This document shows, piece by piece, positions 20,590 to 29,257 of a stretch of DNA of 64,000 nt; the stretch's first letter is position 1; each line of letters starts with the position of its first letter. The stretch comes from Methylomonas sp. EFPC3 (GTDB taxonomy: Bacteria; Pseudomonadota; Gammaproteobacteria; Methylococcales; Methylomonadaceae), in NCBI RefSeq assembly GCF_029643245.1, contig NZ_CP116398.1:4026372-4090371 (forward strand), written 5' to 3'. The notes below the pieces were generated by a model. The model did not search any database, was not told where the DNA came from, and saw nothing but the letters and a program-made list of their open reading frames with translations. A program made the translations under genes and the position numbers.

Positions 20590-22089
20590 ATGGATAACAT
20601 CCAGTTACTGTATGTCGGCAACATCGTTAGCGGTAAAGCCGCTGCCAGCAGCCAGATCTTGCAGTTTTTCATGCGGGTGGCCAATCTCGGTTACGGTAAG
20701 ACCGTCGAAGTGCATTGGGCCGGCGAAGACGGCGTGCGGCGCACGGTGTTGGCTGATTATTGCGTCACTGCCGGCGACGGTAGCGAATACTGGCGCGCCG
20801 AGCTGAGGTTTCAGCGCCAGGCCAAGGCCGATTTGCCCGGCGATATCCGTTTCTCCTTACGCTTACAGCATGAGGGCCGCGAATATTGGGACAACAACGA
20901 CGGCTGTCAGGGTTATTTTTGCGCAGCCGGCAGCGGTGGACGCACGACCGGCTTGGTGCCGGTACTGAATTTGAGCCCGTTGCAGGGACTTGGCGCGTCG
21001 CAACGCAGCATTCCGCTTAAATTGGCCGTCGATCCCGGTTTGGCGGCAGAAAAGGTGACGGTCCATTGGACGCTGGACGATTGGCACCACGTCCACAAAA
21101 CCAGCTGCCGGCTGCAATCCGGCAGGCGCTCCGCCACCCGTAGCGGTTATGCCGGGCTGCATCCGGTACAGCATTGGAGCACCAATCTCAAACTCGACGG
21201 CGCGTTCCGGGTGCAGTACAGCATCTGCTGCGAAGGTAAGGAGCAGACCTTCTGGGATAACAATGCCGGACAAAACTACCGGCTGAGCCGGGCGCCGCTT
21301 AAAGTGATGATTCTGAATCTGCACTGTTACCAGGAGGACGATCAGGATCGGAAGTTCTGGCAAATCGCGAAAGCGGTGGACGAACTGGGCGCCGACCTGG
21401 TGTGTTTGCAGGAAGTGGCGGAACATTGGAACGACGGTCGCGGCGACTGGGCCTCCAATTCCGCCAATATCATCAACCGGCGCTTGAAACAGCCGTTTCA
21501 TTTGTATAGCGATTGGTCCCATCTGGGGTTCGACAAATACCGGGAGGGCGTGGCGATCCTGAGCCGCTATCCGTTCGAGCGCCAGGAGGCGCGCTACGTT
21601 TCCGACAGCAGCGATGCCTATAGCATCCATTCCCGCAAAGTGGTGGCGGCCAGTATCGACGTACCTTACATCGGCACCATCGACGTATTCTCCGCCCATT
21701 TGAGCTGGTGGGAAGACGGTTTTCGCGACCAATTTCAACGCTTGTCGGAATGGGCCGACGGCCGGCGCGGCGCCGAGGTGGCGGCCACTTTGTTATGCGG
21801 CGATTTCAATATCGCGGCGGGTTCGTTAGGCTATGGCTTGGTCGTCGACGGCCACCGCTACGAAGACCAATATCTGGCGGCCAACGCACCGGCCTTGTTT
21901 CAACAGATCTTCCGGGTGGACGATGCCCACTGGCGCGACCGGCTGGCGGACGACTACCGGATCGATTATGTGTTTATGAACAAAGATAGCGGATTGCGGG
22001 CGACTTCGGCGCGGGTAGTCTTCACCGAGCAGGATTACGGCCGGGTTTCCGACCATTGCGGCTATCTGCTGGAGTTCGAGCCGCTGTAA
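20590..22089 (+). CDS. two CBM21-like starch-binding domains fused to an endonuclease/exonuclease/phosphatase domain
   Basis: 499 residues, no signal peptide. Two N-terminal repeats (about 1-115 and 122-232) each end with the CBM21 hallmark: YWDNNDGCQGYF (Trp100-Asn103) and FWDNNAGQNY (Trp222-Asn225). The C-terminal half (about 238-499) is an EEP domain with its metal and catalytic residues: LNLHCYQ (Asn243), VCLQEV (Glu275), FSAHLSWW (His370), CGDFN (Asp405, Asn407), RIDYVF and SDH (487-489). EEP enzymes cut phosphodiesters or phosphate esters; attached glycogen-binding domains suggest the substrate lies on or near glycogen. A GGGAGG site precedes the ATG. The fusion is unusual and the reaction is unknown. 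Confidence 0.82.
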   Translation: MDNIQLLYVGNIVSGKAAASSQILQFFMRVANLGYGKTVEVHWAGEDGVRRTVLADYCVTAGDGSEYWRAELRFQRQAKADLPGDIRFSLRLQHEGREYWDNNDGCQGYFCAAGSGGRTTGLVPVLNLSPLQGLGASQRSIPLKLAVDPGLAAEKVTVHWTLDDWHHVHKTSCRLQSGRRSATRSGYAGLHPVQHWSTNLKLDGAFRVQYSICCEGKEQTFWDNNAGQNYRLSRAPLKVMILNLHCYQEDDQDRKFWQIAKAVDELGADLVCLQEVAEHWNDGRGDWASNSANIINRRLKQPFHLYSDWSHLGFDKYREGVAILSRYPFERQEARYVSDSSDAYSIHSRKVVAASIDVPYIGTIDVFSAHLSWWEDGFRDQFQRLSEWADGRRGAEVAATLLCGDFNIAAGSLGYGLVVDGHRYEDQYLAANAPALFQQIFRVDDAHWRDRLADDYRIDYVFMNKDSGLRATSARVVFTEQDYGRVSDHCGYLLEFEPL

Positions 22090-22141
22090 CCGGTTCCAGG
22101 CTCGAGTATGGATTTTAACCTGTGCGATTAGGCGAGCGAAT

Positions 22142-23734
22142 ATGCAAGTAGCAGAACATTACGCCAAGCCGGTATTCGGCAAATTGGGGGGCTGTTTTCA
22201 ACGCAGCAACGATTTTAGGGAAATCTTCGACGTTCGTTGGGGCAAGATCGATTTCGAGTTGAACCATGGCGTCACTGCCAACCTGAAGGTGGTGCTGAAG
22301 GTGTTCCGCGATGCGATCTGCGAAACTTACGTGGTCGATACCGATGCCTACGACGTCGAGTGGGATCGGCACAAGCGTTCGACCCGCGATTTTTACGTGA
22401 TGCCGTATTCGGCCCAGTTCGGCCGGATCCATTGCATCAAGTTTGCGTTCATCGTCCACCTTGGCGAACATTCTATAGCGTCTCGGCACGAGTACATCTT
22501 CATGGACGCGCCGCAATTGCAGGACAATCAGCCGGCGCAACGGCATATCGGCGAACAATGGGCCACTGCCAACCACTACCGCACGCATGAAGTCGATCCC
22601 GGCAAATTGCAGGCCGACGTGGACTGGTACAACCGCCATTTCGACTCGCTGCACCTGACGCCAAAATTCACCAAGGGTCAGCAGCACCATCCCTACCACC
22701 CGAAGCGCTTCATCCACGACCATATCGATAAAACCATCGCCGCCAAACGGGCACAACCCGATCGCCTGTGCACGATCAAGGTCAGCGTGGATTGCATCGA
22801 CGACAACGACTTCATCAATCACCTGATCCATGCCAGCCACCAGGGCGTACTGGTGCAATGCATCGTCGACTGGCGCAAGATGACCTTGACCAACAGCCAG
22901 AACTACGCCCGGTTGAAACGTTCCGGCATCGAGTTGGTTGGCGTGTTCTGCACGCCGAAGCACCACTTGATCGAAGTCGAGCCGGACATGCATACCAAAT
23001 TCGTCATCTTTAACGACGAGGACGCGATCATCGGTTCGTTCAACATTACCTTCGACCGCTGGTGGGCCAACTGGGAATCGGGCATGAGCTTCCATTCCCA
23101 GGGCGTGTGCCGCTTGCTGGACAACATCTTCCAAAGCCAGCGCGGCGGTGTGATCCAGAAATACGGTATCGATCCGCTCAGCCCGTTCAACCTGCTCTAT
23201 ACCTTCGGCCGGCAAACCATGGCCAACGGCAAGGTGTATCGGCCCCATCATGCGATTTTGGCCGAAATTCACCGCGCCCGCCGTTCGTTGAAGCTGTGCC
23301 TGTTTTTGATCGGCGATCTGCTCGGCGACCACAACGATAGCGTCATTACCGCCTTGATCCAGGCCCGCGACCGCGGGGTGGACGTGCAGTTGTTGTTTAA
23401 CGGCCATTTGGCGCGGCAGGGCAAGATCGGGGTCGAACGACCGATGGCGGAGGAGCTGGCGCGGCCCTTGCTGCCGGCGATTCAACGCCTGAAAGACGCC
23501 GGCATCCGCGTCGGCCTGGTCTACGGCCAAGACGATTTACCGGTGCCGTACTCGCCGATCCATTGCAAGTATTGCGTGATCGACGAATACATCGTCATCG
23601 AAGGCAGCTTCAACTGGTACAACACCTCGGTGTTCTCCCACGATCTGGTCGTCGTCGCTGCCAACCGCGACGTGGCGCGGCCTTACTTGTACGAGTTCGA
23701 GCAGATTCAGCGCTTGTTCCGGGTGTTCTACTGA
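22142..23734 (+). CDS. phospholipase D-like protein with novel N-terminal domain and one altered HKD motif
   Basis: 530 residues, no signal peptide. Residues 1-125 form a beta-rich domain I do not recognise. The rest is a PLD-type double domain: first motif HTKFVIFNDEDAIIGSFN (His284, Lys286, but Asn291 where Asp is usual), second motif HCKYCVIDEYIVIEGSFN (His474, Lys476, Asp481 intact). PLD-type proteins include nucleases, phospholipases and transferases. It follows the CBM21-EEP gene by 52 bases in the same direction, so both probably belong to the glycogen cluster. Activity and substrate are unknown. Confidence 0.82.
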   Translation: MQVAEHYAKPVFGKLGGCFQRSNDFREIFDVRWGKIDFELNHGVTANLKVVLKVFRDAICETYVVDTDAYDVEWDRHKRSTRDFYVMPYSAQFGRIHCIKFAFIVHLGEHSIASRHEYIFMDAPQLQDNQPAQRHIGEQWATANHYRTHEVDPGKLQADVDWYNRHFDSLHLTPKFTKGQQHHPYHPKRFIHDHIDKTIAAKRAQPDRLCTIKVSVDCIDDNDFINHLIHASHQGVLVQCIVDWRKMTLTNSQNYARLKRSGIELVGVFCTPKHHLIEVEPDMHTKFVIFNDEDAIIGSFNITFDRWWANWESGMSFHSQGVCRLLDNIFQSQRGGVIQKYGIDPLSPFNLLYTFGRQTMANGKVYRPHHAILAEIHRARRSLKLCLFLIGDLLGDHNDSVITALIQARDRGVDVQLLFNGHLARQGKIGVERPMAEELARPLLPAIQRLKDAGIRVGLVYGQDDLPVPYSPIHCKYCVIDEYIVIEGSFNWYNTSVFSHDLVVVAANRDVARPYLYEFEQIQRLFRVFY

Positions 23735-23750
23735 TTCGAGTCGATACGGC

Positions 23751-25118
23751 ATGGCAAAAAAACAAAAGTCCGCGTACGTCTGTACCGAATGCGGCGCGGA
23801 TTATCCGGGGTGGTCGGGGCAATGCAACCAATGCGGCGCCTGGAATACGATCAAAGAGGTCAAACTGGGCGGGGGTAAGGCCGAACGCGAGCGTTCCGGT
23901 TACGCCGGCAGCCGCAGTGCGGTGCAGTTGCTGTCGGAGGTCAATCTGGCTCAGGCCGAGCGCATTTCCAGCGGCCTGGCCGAGTTCGACCGGGTATTGG
24001 GCGGCGGTATCGTCAAGGGCAGCGTGGTGTTGATCGGCGGTGCACCGGGCGCCGGCAAGAGTACGATCTTATTGCAAGCTATCGCCCATATCGCCCGGCA
24101 ATTGCCGGTGCTTTACGTGTCCGGCGAGGAGTCCTTGCAGCAGATTGCCGAGCGCGCTCACCGCCTGCAATTGAACACCGCCGGCATCAAGATGCTGGCC
24201 GAAACCTCGGTGCAGCAGATTTGCCAGCTGCTCGATGAAGAGCAGCCACAAGTCGTCATCATCGATTCGATCCAAGTCATGTACACCGCCGATTCCGATT
24301 CGGCGCCGGGTTCGGTGTCGCAGGTGCGGGAGTCGGCCAGTTTTTTGACTCAGTACGCCAAGCGTACCGGCGTGTCGTTTTTTATGGTCGGCCACGTCAC
24401 CAAGGACCAGTCGCTGGCCGGGCCGATGACCTTGAGCCACATCGTCGACGCCCAGGTGGTACTGTCTTCGACCGACGATTCGCGGTTTCGGGTGTTGCGC
24501 GCCGACAAGAACCGCTTCGGCAGCGTCGGCGAGCTGGGTTTTTTCGCGATGGAAAGCAGCGGTTTGAAGGAAGTGAAAAACCCGTCGGCGATGTTTTTGT
24601 CGCGCGCGGAAAAGCCTTCGCCGGGCAGCGTGGTGACAGTGTTGTGGGAAGGTACCCGGCCCTTGCTGGTGGAAATTCAGGCTCTGGTCACCGAAAGCCA
24701 GTACGGCAATCCGCGCCGGTTGGCGGTGGGTCTGGATCAAAACCGGCTGGCGATGCTGCTGGCGGTGTTATCGCGCCACGGCGGTATCTTCACCGGCAAC
24801 GACGAGATTTACGCCAACGTGGTCGGCGGTATCAAAGTCAGCGAAACCAGTACCGATCTGGCCATCCTGGTCGGCGTCGTATCCAGTCTTAGAGACCGGA
24901 TCATTCCTTACGACACGGTGTTTTTCGGCGAAGTGGGCTTGAACGGCGAGATTCGCCCGGTCGCCAACGGCCATGCCCGCCTCAATGAAGCCGCCAAACA
25001 CGGTTTCAAAAAAGCCATCATTCCGAAAAGCAATAAGCCGAAGGATGGCGTCAAACATCTGGAAATCCATGCGGTGAGCAACATTCAGGACGCGCTGGCG
25101 GTATTGGCCGATTTGTGA
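23751..25118 (+). CDS. radA: DNA repair protein RadA
   Basis: RecA-like helper of homologous recombination and branch migration. 455 residues: N-terminal zinc finger (Cys11, Cys14, Cys25, Cys28), Walker A GGAPGAGKST, Walker B VVIIDSIQVM, the RadA-specific KNRFG motif (ADKNRFGSVGELGFF) and a C-terminal Lon-like domain (GGIKVSETSTDLAI, FFGEVGLNGEIRPV). It starts 16 bases after the PLD-like gene and may be read through from it. Identity is secure. Confidence 0.97.
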   Translation: MAKKQKSAYVCTECGADYPGWSGQCNQCGAWNTIKEVKLGGGKAERERSGYAGSRSAVQLLSEVNLAQAERISSGLAEFDRVLGGGIVKGSVVLIGGAPGAGKSTILLQAIAHIARQLPVLYVSGEESLQQIAERAHRLQLNTAGIKMLAETSVQQICQLLDEEQPQVVIIDSIQVMYTADSDSAPGSVSQVRESASFLTQYAKRTGVSFFMVGHVTKDQSLAGPMTLSHIVDAQVVLSSTDDSRFRVLRADKNRFGSVGELGFFAMESSGLKEVKNPSAMFLSRAEKPSPGSVVTVLWEGTRPLLVEIQALVTESQYGNPRRLAVGLDQNRLAMLLAVLSRHGGIFTGNDEIYANVVGGIKVSETSTDLAILVGVVSSLRDRIIPYDTVFFGEVGLNGEIRPVANGHARLNEAAKHGFKKAIIPKSNKPKDGVKHLEIHAVSNIQDALAVLADL

Positions 25119-25351
25119 ACGAAGGCCGGTTTCGGTGGCCGTGACCTTTAAACCGTCTGGGGGGCACAGAGATACGGTTAACGCTAGCTGCTTCCCGGAA
25201 TCTTGGGGGCGCGGAACGTTAAGTTGTCAGGCCGCCGTGTCCAAGGCGTTACGGATAGGCGATGCGGCCGCGCGGAAGCGGCGGCGGAGAGTTGCGGAGC
25301 GTCCTTGCTCCGTTGGCTCGACGCAATCCGGCGTCGAGCGTCCAGCTTGGT

Positions 25352-26668
25352 TTAAGCCAGTTGTTGTTTGCGACGGCTGGCGCCAATCAGGCCGGCCATG
25401 GCGCTGCCGAACAACCAGACTGCGCCCGGTACCGGCACCGCAGCGACGGTGGTCTCGATGGTGAAGCCGTAAGGACTACGCAAAGTAGCCACCAAATTTT
25501 CGTATTTTGTAACGTTAGTCCGCGCTACGTTGTAAGCATCTTTTAAAGCAACTGCGGCCGGATCAGCTGCTAAAGCGGCGTCCAGTGCGGCTTTAGCGGC
25601 TGCTTTTTCAGCGGCTGTTGTCGTATGGCTTGCGATAGCCGCGTCGTAAGCTGCTTGTGCTGCTACGATGGCTGGAGCAGTCGATATGTAGTTAGTATAA
25701 GCGGTGTTTGCCGCAGCGATTGCGGCATCGTCCGCGGTATGCGCTGCCTGTAGGCCTTGGTAGTTGGCTTGTTGTTCAAGGGCATGTGCTGCGTTGGTGC
25801 CGCCTACCCAAAGACTGTAGTCACCGGGGCCTAGGATGCCGCTCCATGTGACCGTATGGCTGCCAGCGGCTGACGCCGCAGAGTCGATATATTTCAAGGT
25901 TGAGACATTACCTTCGCCGAGCACTTGTGACGTGCCAATCGACTTGCCATTACCGTATGTTGCGGTCGCGCTAATATCTCTTCCGCCAGTCCAGTCGGCG
26001 TTTGAACGATATGCACCCCATGTGCCGGAACCGGTATAAGTATTGCCGGTTGTTGTTTCATAGGTAGCATCCGTTGCCGCGGTATAGGGCTGAACTGATG
26101 CGTAGGGCCCCCATGCAACATATCCTGGAAGACGCTGGGCCAGTGCGGTGTTGCCAATCCCGCCTTCGTGAGATGACTGCGGAGCCAAGCCTTTAAAAAT
26201 GGAAAATGCCGGGTTCCAGTCTTGACCGCTCAAGGTGGTCACTGTGCTGCCGCCTGTAGCTTGAGTTTGTACGGTGCTAGCGGCTGTACCCAGCGTTGTC
26301 ACAGTGAATGTAACGCGAGAGGTATTGGCTAGAGAAAACGCCAAGCCTTTGTTGTCGTGGCTATTGGCCCACAGGCTATTGTCTTGGCCTTGGATCCAGC
26401 CGTAGTCGGAAGAAACCGCGCGAGTTTGGGTATAGGTGCCGTAGCTGGTGCCGGTAGCGGTATTGGTACCGAAAGTGCCGGCTGCATTGGCGCCGGTACC
26501 GTTGTTTGCTACGCCGGCGGCCAAGTTGCTATTAGCCAGATTCATTGGGTTGGTGCCGGCATCGTTATACAGGAAAGGGCCGGAACTCCAGTGAGCGAAC
26601 GCTTGGCCGGAAATACCCGCCATGCCGCCGGTTAACAGTGCTACTACCAGTTTTTTTTGCAATACCAT
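25352..26668 (-). CDS. secreted PEP-CTERM-type protein with mature N-terminal His and Ala-rich insertion
   Basis: 438 residues. Signal peptide ends GQAFA, giving a mature protein starting HWSSGPFLYND. A beta-sandwich-like core contains FSIFKGLAPQSSHEGG and GDYSLWVGGTN, both matched in the protein encoded from 27492, so the two are paralogous. An Ala-rich helical stretch (about 291-397) is inserted before the last strand. The C-terminus VPVPGAVWLFGSAMAGLIGASRRKQ is a PEP-CTERM/exosortase sorting signal, so it should be processed at the cell surface. GAGGA precedes the ATG. Exosortase is not in the window. Function unknown; copper binding by the N-terminal His is only a hypothesis. Confidence 0.82.
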   Translation of the reverse strand: MVLQKKLVVALLTGGMAGISGQAFAHWSSGPFLYNDAGTNPMNLANSNLAAGVANNGTGANAAGTFGTNTATGTSYGTYTQTRAVSSDYGWIQGQDNSLWANSHDNKGLAFSLANTSRVTFTVTTLGTAASTVQTQATGGSTVTTLSGQDWNPAFSIFKGLAPQSSHEGGIGNTALAQRLPGYVAWGPYASVQPYTAATDATYETTTGNTYTGSGTWGAYRSNADWTGGRDISATATYGNGKSIGTSQVLGEGNVSTLKYIDSAASAAGSHTVTWSGILGPGDYSLWVGGTNAAHALEQQANYQGLQAAHTADDAAIAAANTAYTNYISTAPAIVAAQAAYDAAIASHTTTAAEKAAAKAALDAALAADPAAVALKDAYNVARTNVTKYENLVATLRSPYGFTIETTVAAVPVPGAVWLFGSAMAGLIGASRRKQQLA

Positions 26669-27491
26669 TTTCTGTCCTCAGAATTATCGTTTTTGTAAAG
26701 ACGGTGCTAACGAAGCGGCCTCCCCCATAGCCCGGCGATCACCCTTACTGCGGCAATTAGCCAAGCTCGATCCGATTCAATAACTTCCTGCTGTTGTGTC
26801 CGTCGCTCAGCTTCGGACGTGTTGTCTTCGAGTCGGGACTATCTGTTCGGAAATCCCGAGTGTTGCCGACATCGACGAGCAAAAGCCCATCAACAATATT
26901 CGTGCCAGCCCGATTTGCAATGTTGACAACGCCTTTATAAATCAAATGGTTGGCGGTATAGATGGCTGGTCGGGTCGGCTAGACGAGTTTGAGGCGGCGG
27001 CTGCGTACCGGCCGAAAAGTGTGTGATTTGGCGCAATTTTTTATAAGTTATTGAAATCAATTTGATATTTTCTGCGGCGATTGAGGATTGCTTCGCGGTT
27101 TTGCGGATAAAGCTGAGTTTTTCCGGCAAAAAGGCTGGAATTCCGAGGCGAGGTCTGGAAATTAAATAGTGTTATTTCACAAAAACAATCATTTATTTAA
27201 CATAGTTTAATTTTAAATCGTGAAATTCCTTCCTAATCCTAAGGTTGGGCTAGAGGTGTTTGGCGGCTGATTAAACGCGGCGCGGTTTAACGTTCGACGG
27301 GATGGCTGTTGCCGCAAGGCTTGGTTTTAGTGGCTTCGGCGGATTGTGTGGTGTCAGCTGAGTATGGCCGTTCGATATGTCGGCGGCGTAGTTCCAGATT
27401 GTGGCGCGGGTTTTGCTGTAATCCATTGGATTCTGCAGGCCGGTGGTCCAGGCTTGTCTGTAACCGTTCTACTAAACGTTTGAGGATTGCT
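26669..27491. other. 823-bp gap between divergent PEP-CTERM genes
   Basis: No convincing gene is seen. The right part (about 27160-27230) is AT-rich and has an inverted pair ATTTCAC (27174-27180) / GTGAAAT (27220-27226), a possible protein-binding site. Promoters for both divergent genes should lie here. The minus-strand leader near 26700-26765 is GC-rich and could fold, but I cannot match it to a known riboswitch. Confidence 0.5.
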
Positions 27492-28298
27492 ATGAAGCAC
27501 CAGTTATTCAAGGTCGTACCCGTTATTGCTACCGTCATGCTACCGTTCCAATCGGCATCGGCTCATGTGAATTATTACGATTTGTTCAATAACGTGACTA
27601 CCCAAGTCACCAGCACTGCGACATCAACGACCTACAGCGGCGGCGACGTCCTGAAAGGCAATTTTGGTTGGGGCGACGCCACCGATGTGGACTGGGGTGA
27701 CAGTCATATGGGTTCTTGGATTCGCTTCAGCGTTAGCCAGCCGGCAGGTGTCTGGGTAAGCATTAACGTCGCCAGCGACGGCATCAACCAATACGTCAAT
27801 AACGATCCGAACAACCCGTCGCGCTTGGGCGACTTAAAGCCGGGGTTTTCTTTATACCGCGGCTTAGTGCCTGACGAAGCTCACGATGGTGCTACTGCCG
27901 GTTTCCAGCCCGGCGATCCGCAATTCGGTAAGGAAGGGGCTTGGCGAGCGCTGGCGGATACAACCATGGGCAATGACAACGGCGATGTCGCCACCATCGA
28001 ATACTTGGCTCATGCCGGTTCCGTCAATGGTTCCGCAGCCAGCGTCTCGTTGCTCAATTTCTTTTTGACGCCTGGCGATTACACGCTGGCAATCGGCGGC
28101 AGCTGTTACGACCAAAACCAATGCGTCGGCGCGTTCAATATCTTCGATCCGAACGCCGACGAAACTGCCCGCGGCTATAAAGTCAGCGTTACCGTGTCGT
28201 CGGTTGCGCCGGTACCGCTGCCGGCGGCCGCCTGGCTGATGATCAGTGGCCTGATCGGTGTATTGGGTTTAAACAAACGCCGCTTGCCCGCGGCTTAA
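27492..28298 (+). CDS. secreted PEP-CTERM protein with mature N-terminal His (paralogue)
   Basis: 268 residues from the ATG preceded by TGAGGATTGCT; an upstream in-frame start adds 61 residues without signal-peptide character. Signal peptide ends QSASA, mature start HVNYYDLFNN. The core shares FSLYRGLVPDEAHDGA and GDYTLAIGGSC with the divergent paralogue. Two Cys in GGSCYDQNQCVG may form a disulfide. The C-terminus VPLPAAAWLMISGLIGVLGLNKRR is a VPLPA-type PEP-CTERM anchor. Likely exported and surface-attached. Function unknown. Confidence 0.82.
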   Translation: MKHQLFKVVPVIATVMLPFQSASAHVNYYDLFNNVTTQVTSTATSTTYSGGDVLKGNFGWGDATDVDWGDSHMGSWIRFSVSQPAGVWVSINVASDGINQYVNNDPNNPSRLGDLKPGFSLYRGLVPDEAHDGATAGFQPGDPQFGKEGAWRALADTTMGNDNGDVATIEYLAHAGSVNGSAASVSLLNFFLTPGDYTLAIGGSCYDQNQCVGAFNIFDPNADETARGYKVSVTVSSVAPVPLPAAAWLMISGLIGVLGLNKRRLPAA

Positions 28299-28393
28299 CC
28301 TAAGAATTTTTGGCCGTGGTGGCAGAGCGCCGCGGATCAAAGAGCTGGCGCCGGTTCGGCGTTTCCATCAATGCAATTAAGGAGATCAACATC

Positions 28394-29149
28394 ATGGGTT
28401 TTACCAATAGCTTGAAGATATCGGCGCTCGCGCTGGGTTTGGCGGCCGGAACGGCCAATGCGCACGGACTGCCGACTCCGGTGTCCGGCGACCCTTACAT
28501 CGCCACCGAAACCGACCTGAGCTGGAGCGGCGGTGTCGGTACTGCGACTAACGGCGTTTTGAACAACAACACTATTTTGGCTTACCACTTCGACGTGACT
28601 GCCGCGGGATCTTTGGATGTGTATACGAATGATCATGACGATCCGTATGCGTTTTCAAGCTTGTATATTTACAAGAAAGATGATGTCGGTGCGGATTGGA
28701 CATTAACCCATTACAGCTTCGAAGCCCCTGTTTCTGGGCCGGACAATCCTGACAATATCTTTGGCGTGCATCGAACCGACTATGTGGACAAAGACTATGT
28801 CGGCCGTTCGGATGCTGGTCTCAGAGAAAGCTTTGATTTGGGTTCCTACATCGCATTTGTGGTGGGTAGTCAAGGATCTGTTTTTGGTCACTCGCCGTTC
28901 GACTCAGATCCTATTCCACTGGGCGCTAAGTTGTCCGCAGGCTTTACCTGGTCTTGGACTGGCGACAGTAGCGACCTCTTCAACAACGCCGACGGATTTA
29001 GCGATTTAACCATTAAGGCGTCACCGGGCTCCTTGGCCGTGGCCGGTCCTGCGGTCGAGCCAGTGCCGGTGCCTGGCGCCATTTGGTTGATGGGTAGTGT
29101 GCTGGCCGGCTTCGGCGCATTCGGCCGCAAAAAAACCATCGTTGCTTAA
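28394..29149 (+). CDS. secreted PEP-CTERM protein with mature N-terminal His
   Basis: 251 residues; the ATG is preceded by AAGGAG at good spacing. Signal peptide MGFTNSLKISALALGLAAG ending TANA, mature start HGLPTPVSGD. The middle is beta-rich and acidic (TNDHDDPYAFSSLYIYKKDD), with several His residues. The C-terminus VPVPGAIWLMGSVLAGFGAFGRKK is a PEP-CTERM sorting signal almost the same as that of the gene at 25352. It is 95 bases after the previous PEP-CTERM gene. Function unknown. Confidence 0.8.
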   Translation: MGFTNSLKISALALGLAAGTANAHGLPTPVSGDPYIATETDLSWSGGVGTATNGVLNNNTILAYHFDVTAAGSLDVYTNDHDDPYAFSSLYIYKKDDVGADWTLTHYSFEAPVSGPDNPDNIFGVHRTDYVDKDYVGRSDAGLRESFDLGSYIAFVVGSQGSVFGHSPFDSDPIPLGAKLSAGFTWSWTGDSSDLFNNADGFSDLTIKASPGSLAVAGPAVEPVPVPGAIWLMGSVLAGFGAFGRKKTIVA

Positions 29150-29257
29150 ATCGCGGTTTTGCCGATATTACCGATTCGGGCATGAAGCGCATTTGCACTC
29201 TATCGGCGGCACCGCCGCGTGTTCCGGCAGTTGCCGATACCGCATTTGGCTAGCCTT

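Noticed and set aside
22115-23530. Long open frame of 471 codons on the minus strand
   Set aside because: It lies fully opposite the PLD-like gene, whose motifs are clear. GC-rich coding DNA often leaves the opposite strand open.
25130-25350. Short gene between radA and the PEP-CTERM gene
   Set aside because: Only GC-rich frames without ribosome-binding site or family likeness; a hairpin GCTCGACGC/GGCGTCGAGC near 25316-25340 is more likely a transcript end.
26690-26770. Possible riboswitch (cyclic-di-GMP type) in the minus-strand leader of the PEP-CTERM gene
   Set aside because: GC-rich with some GCCGGG-like motifs, but the conserved core of the known class was not found. A covariance-model search would decide.
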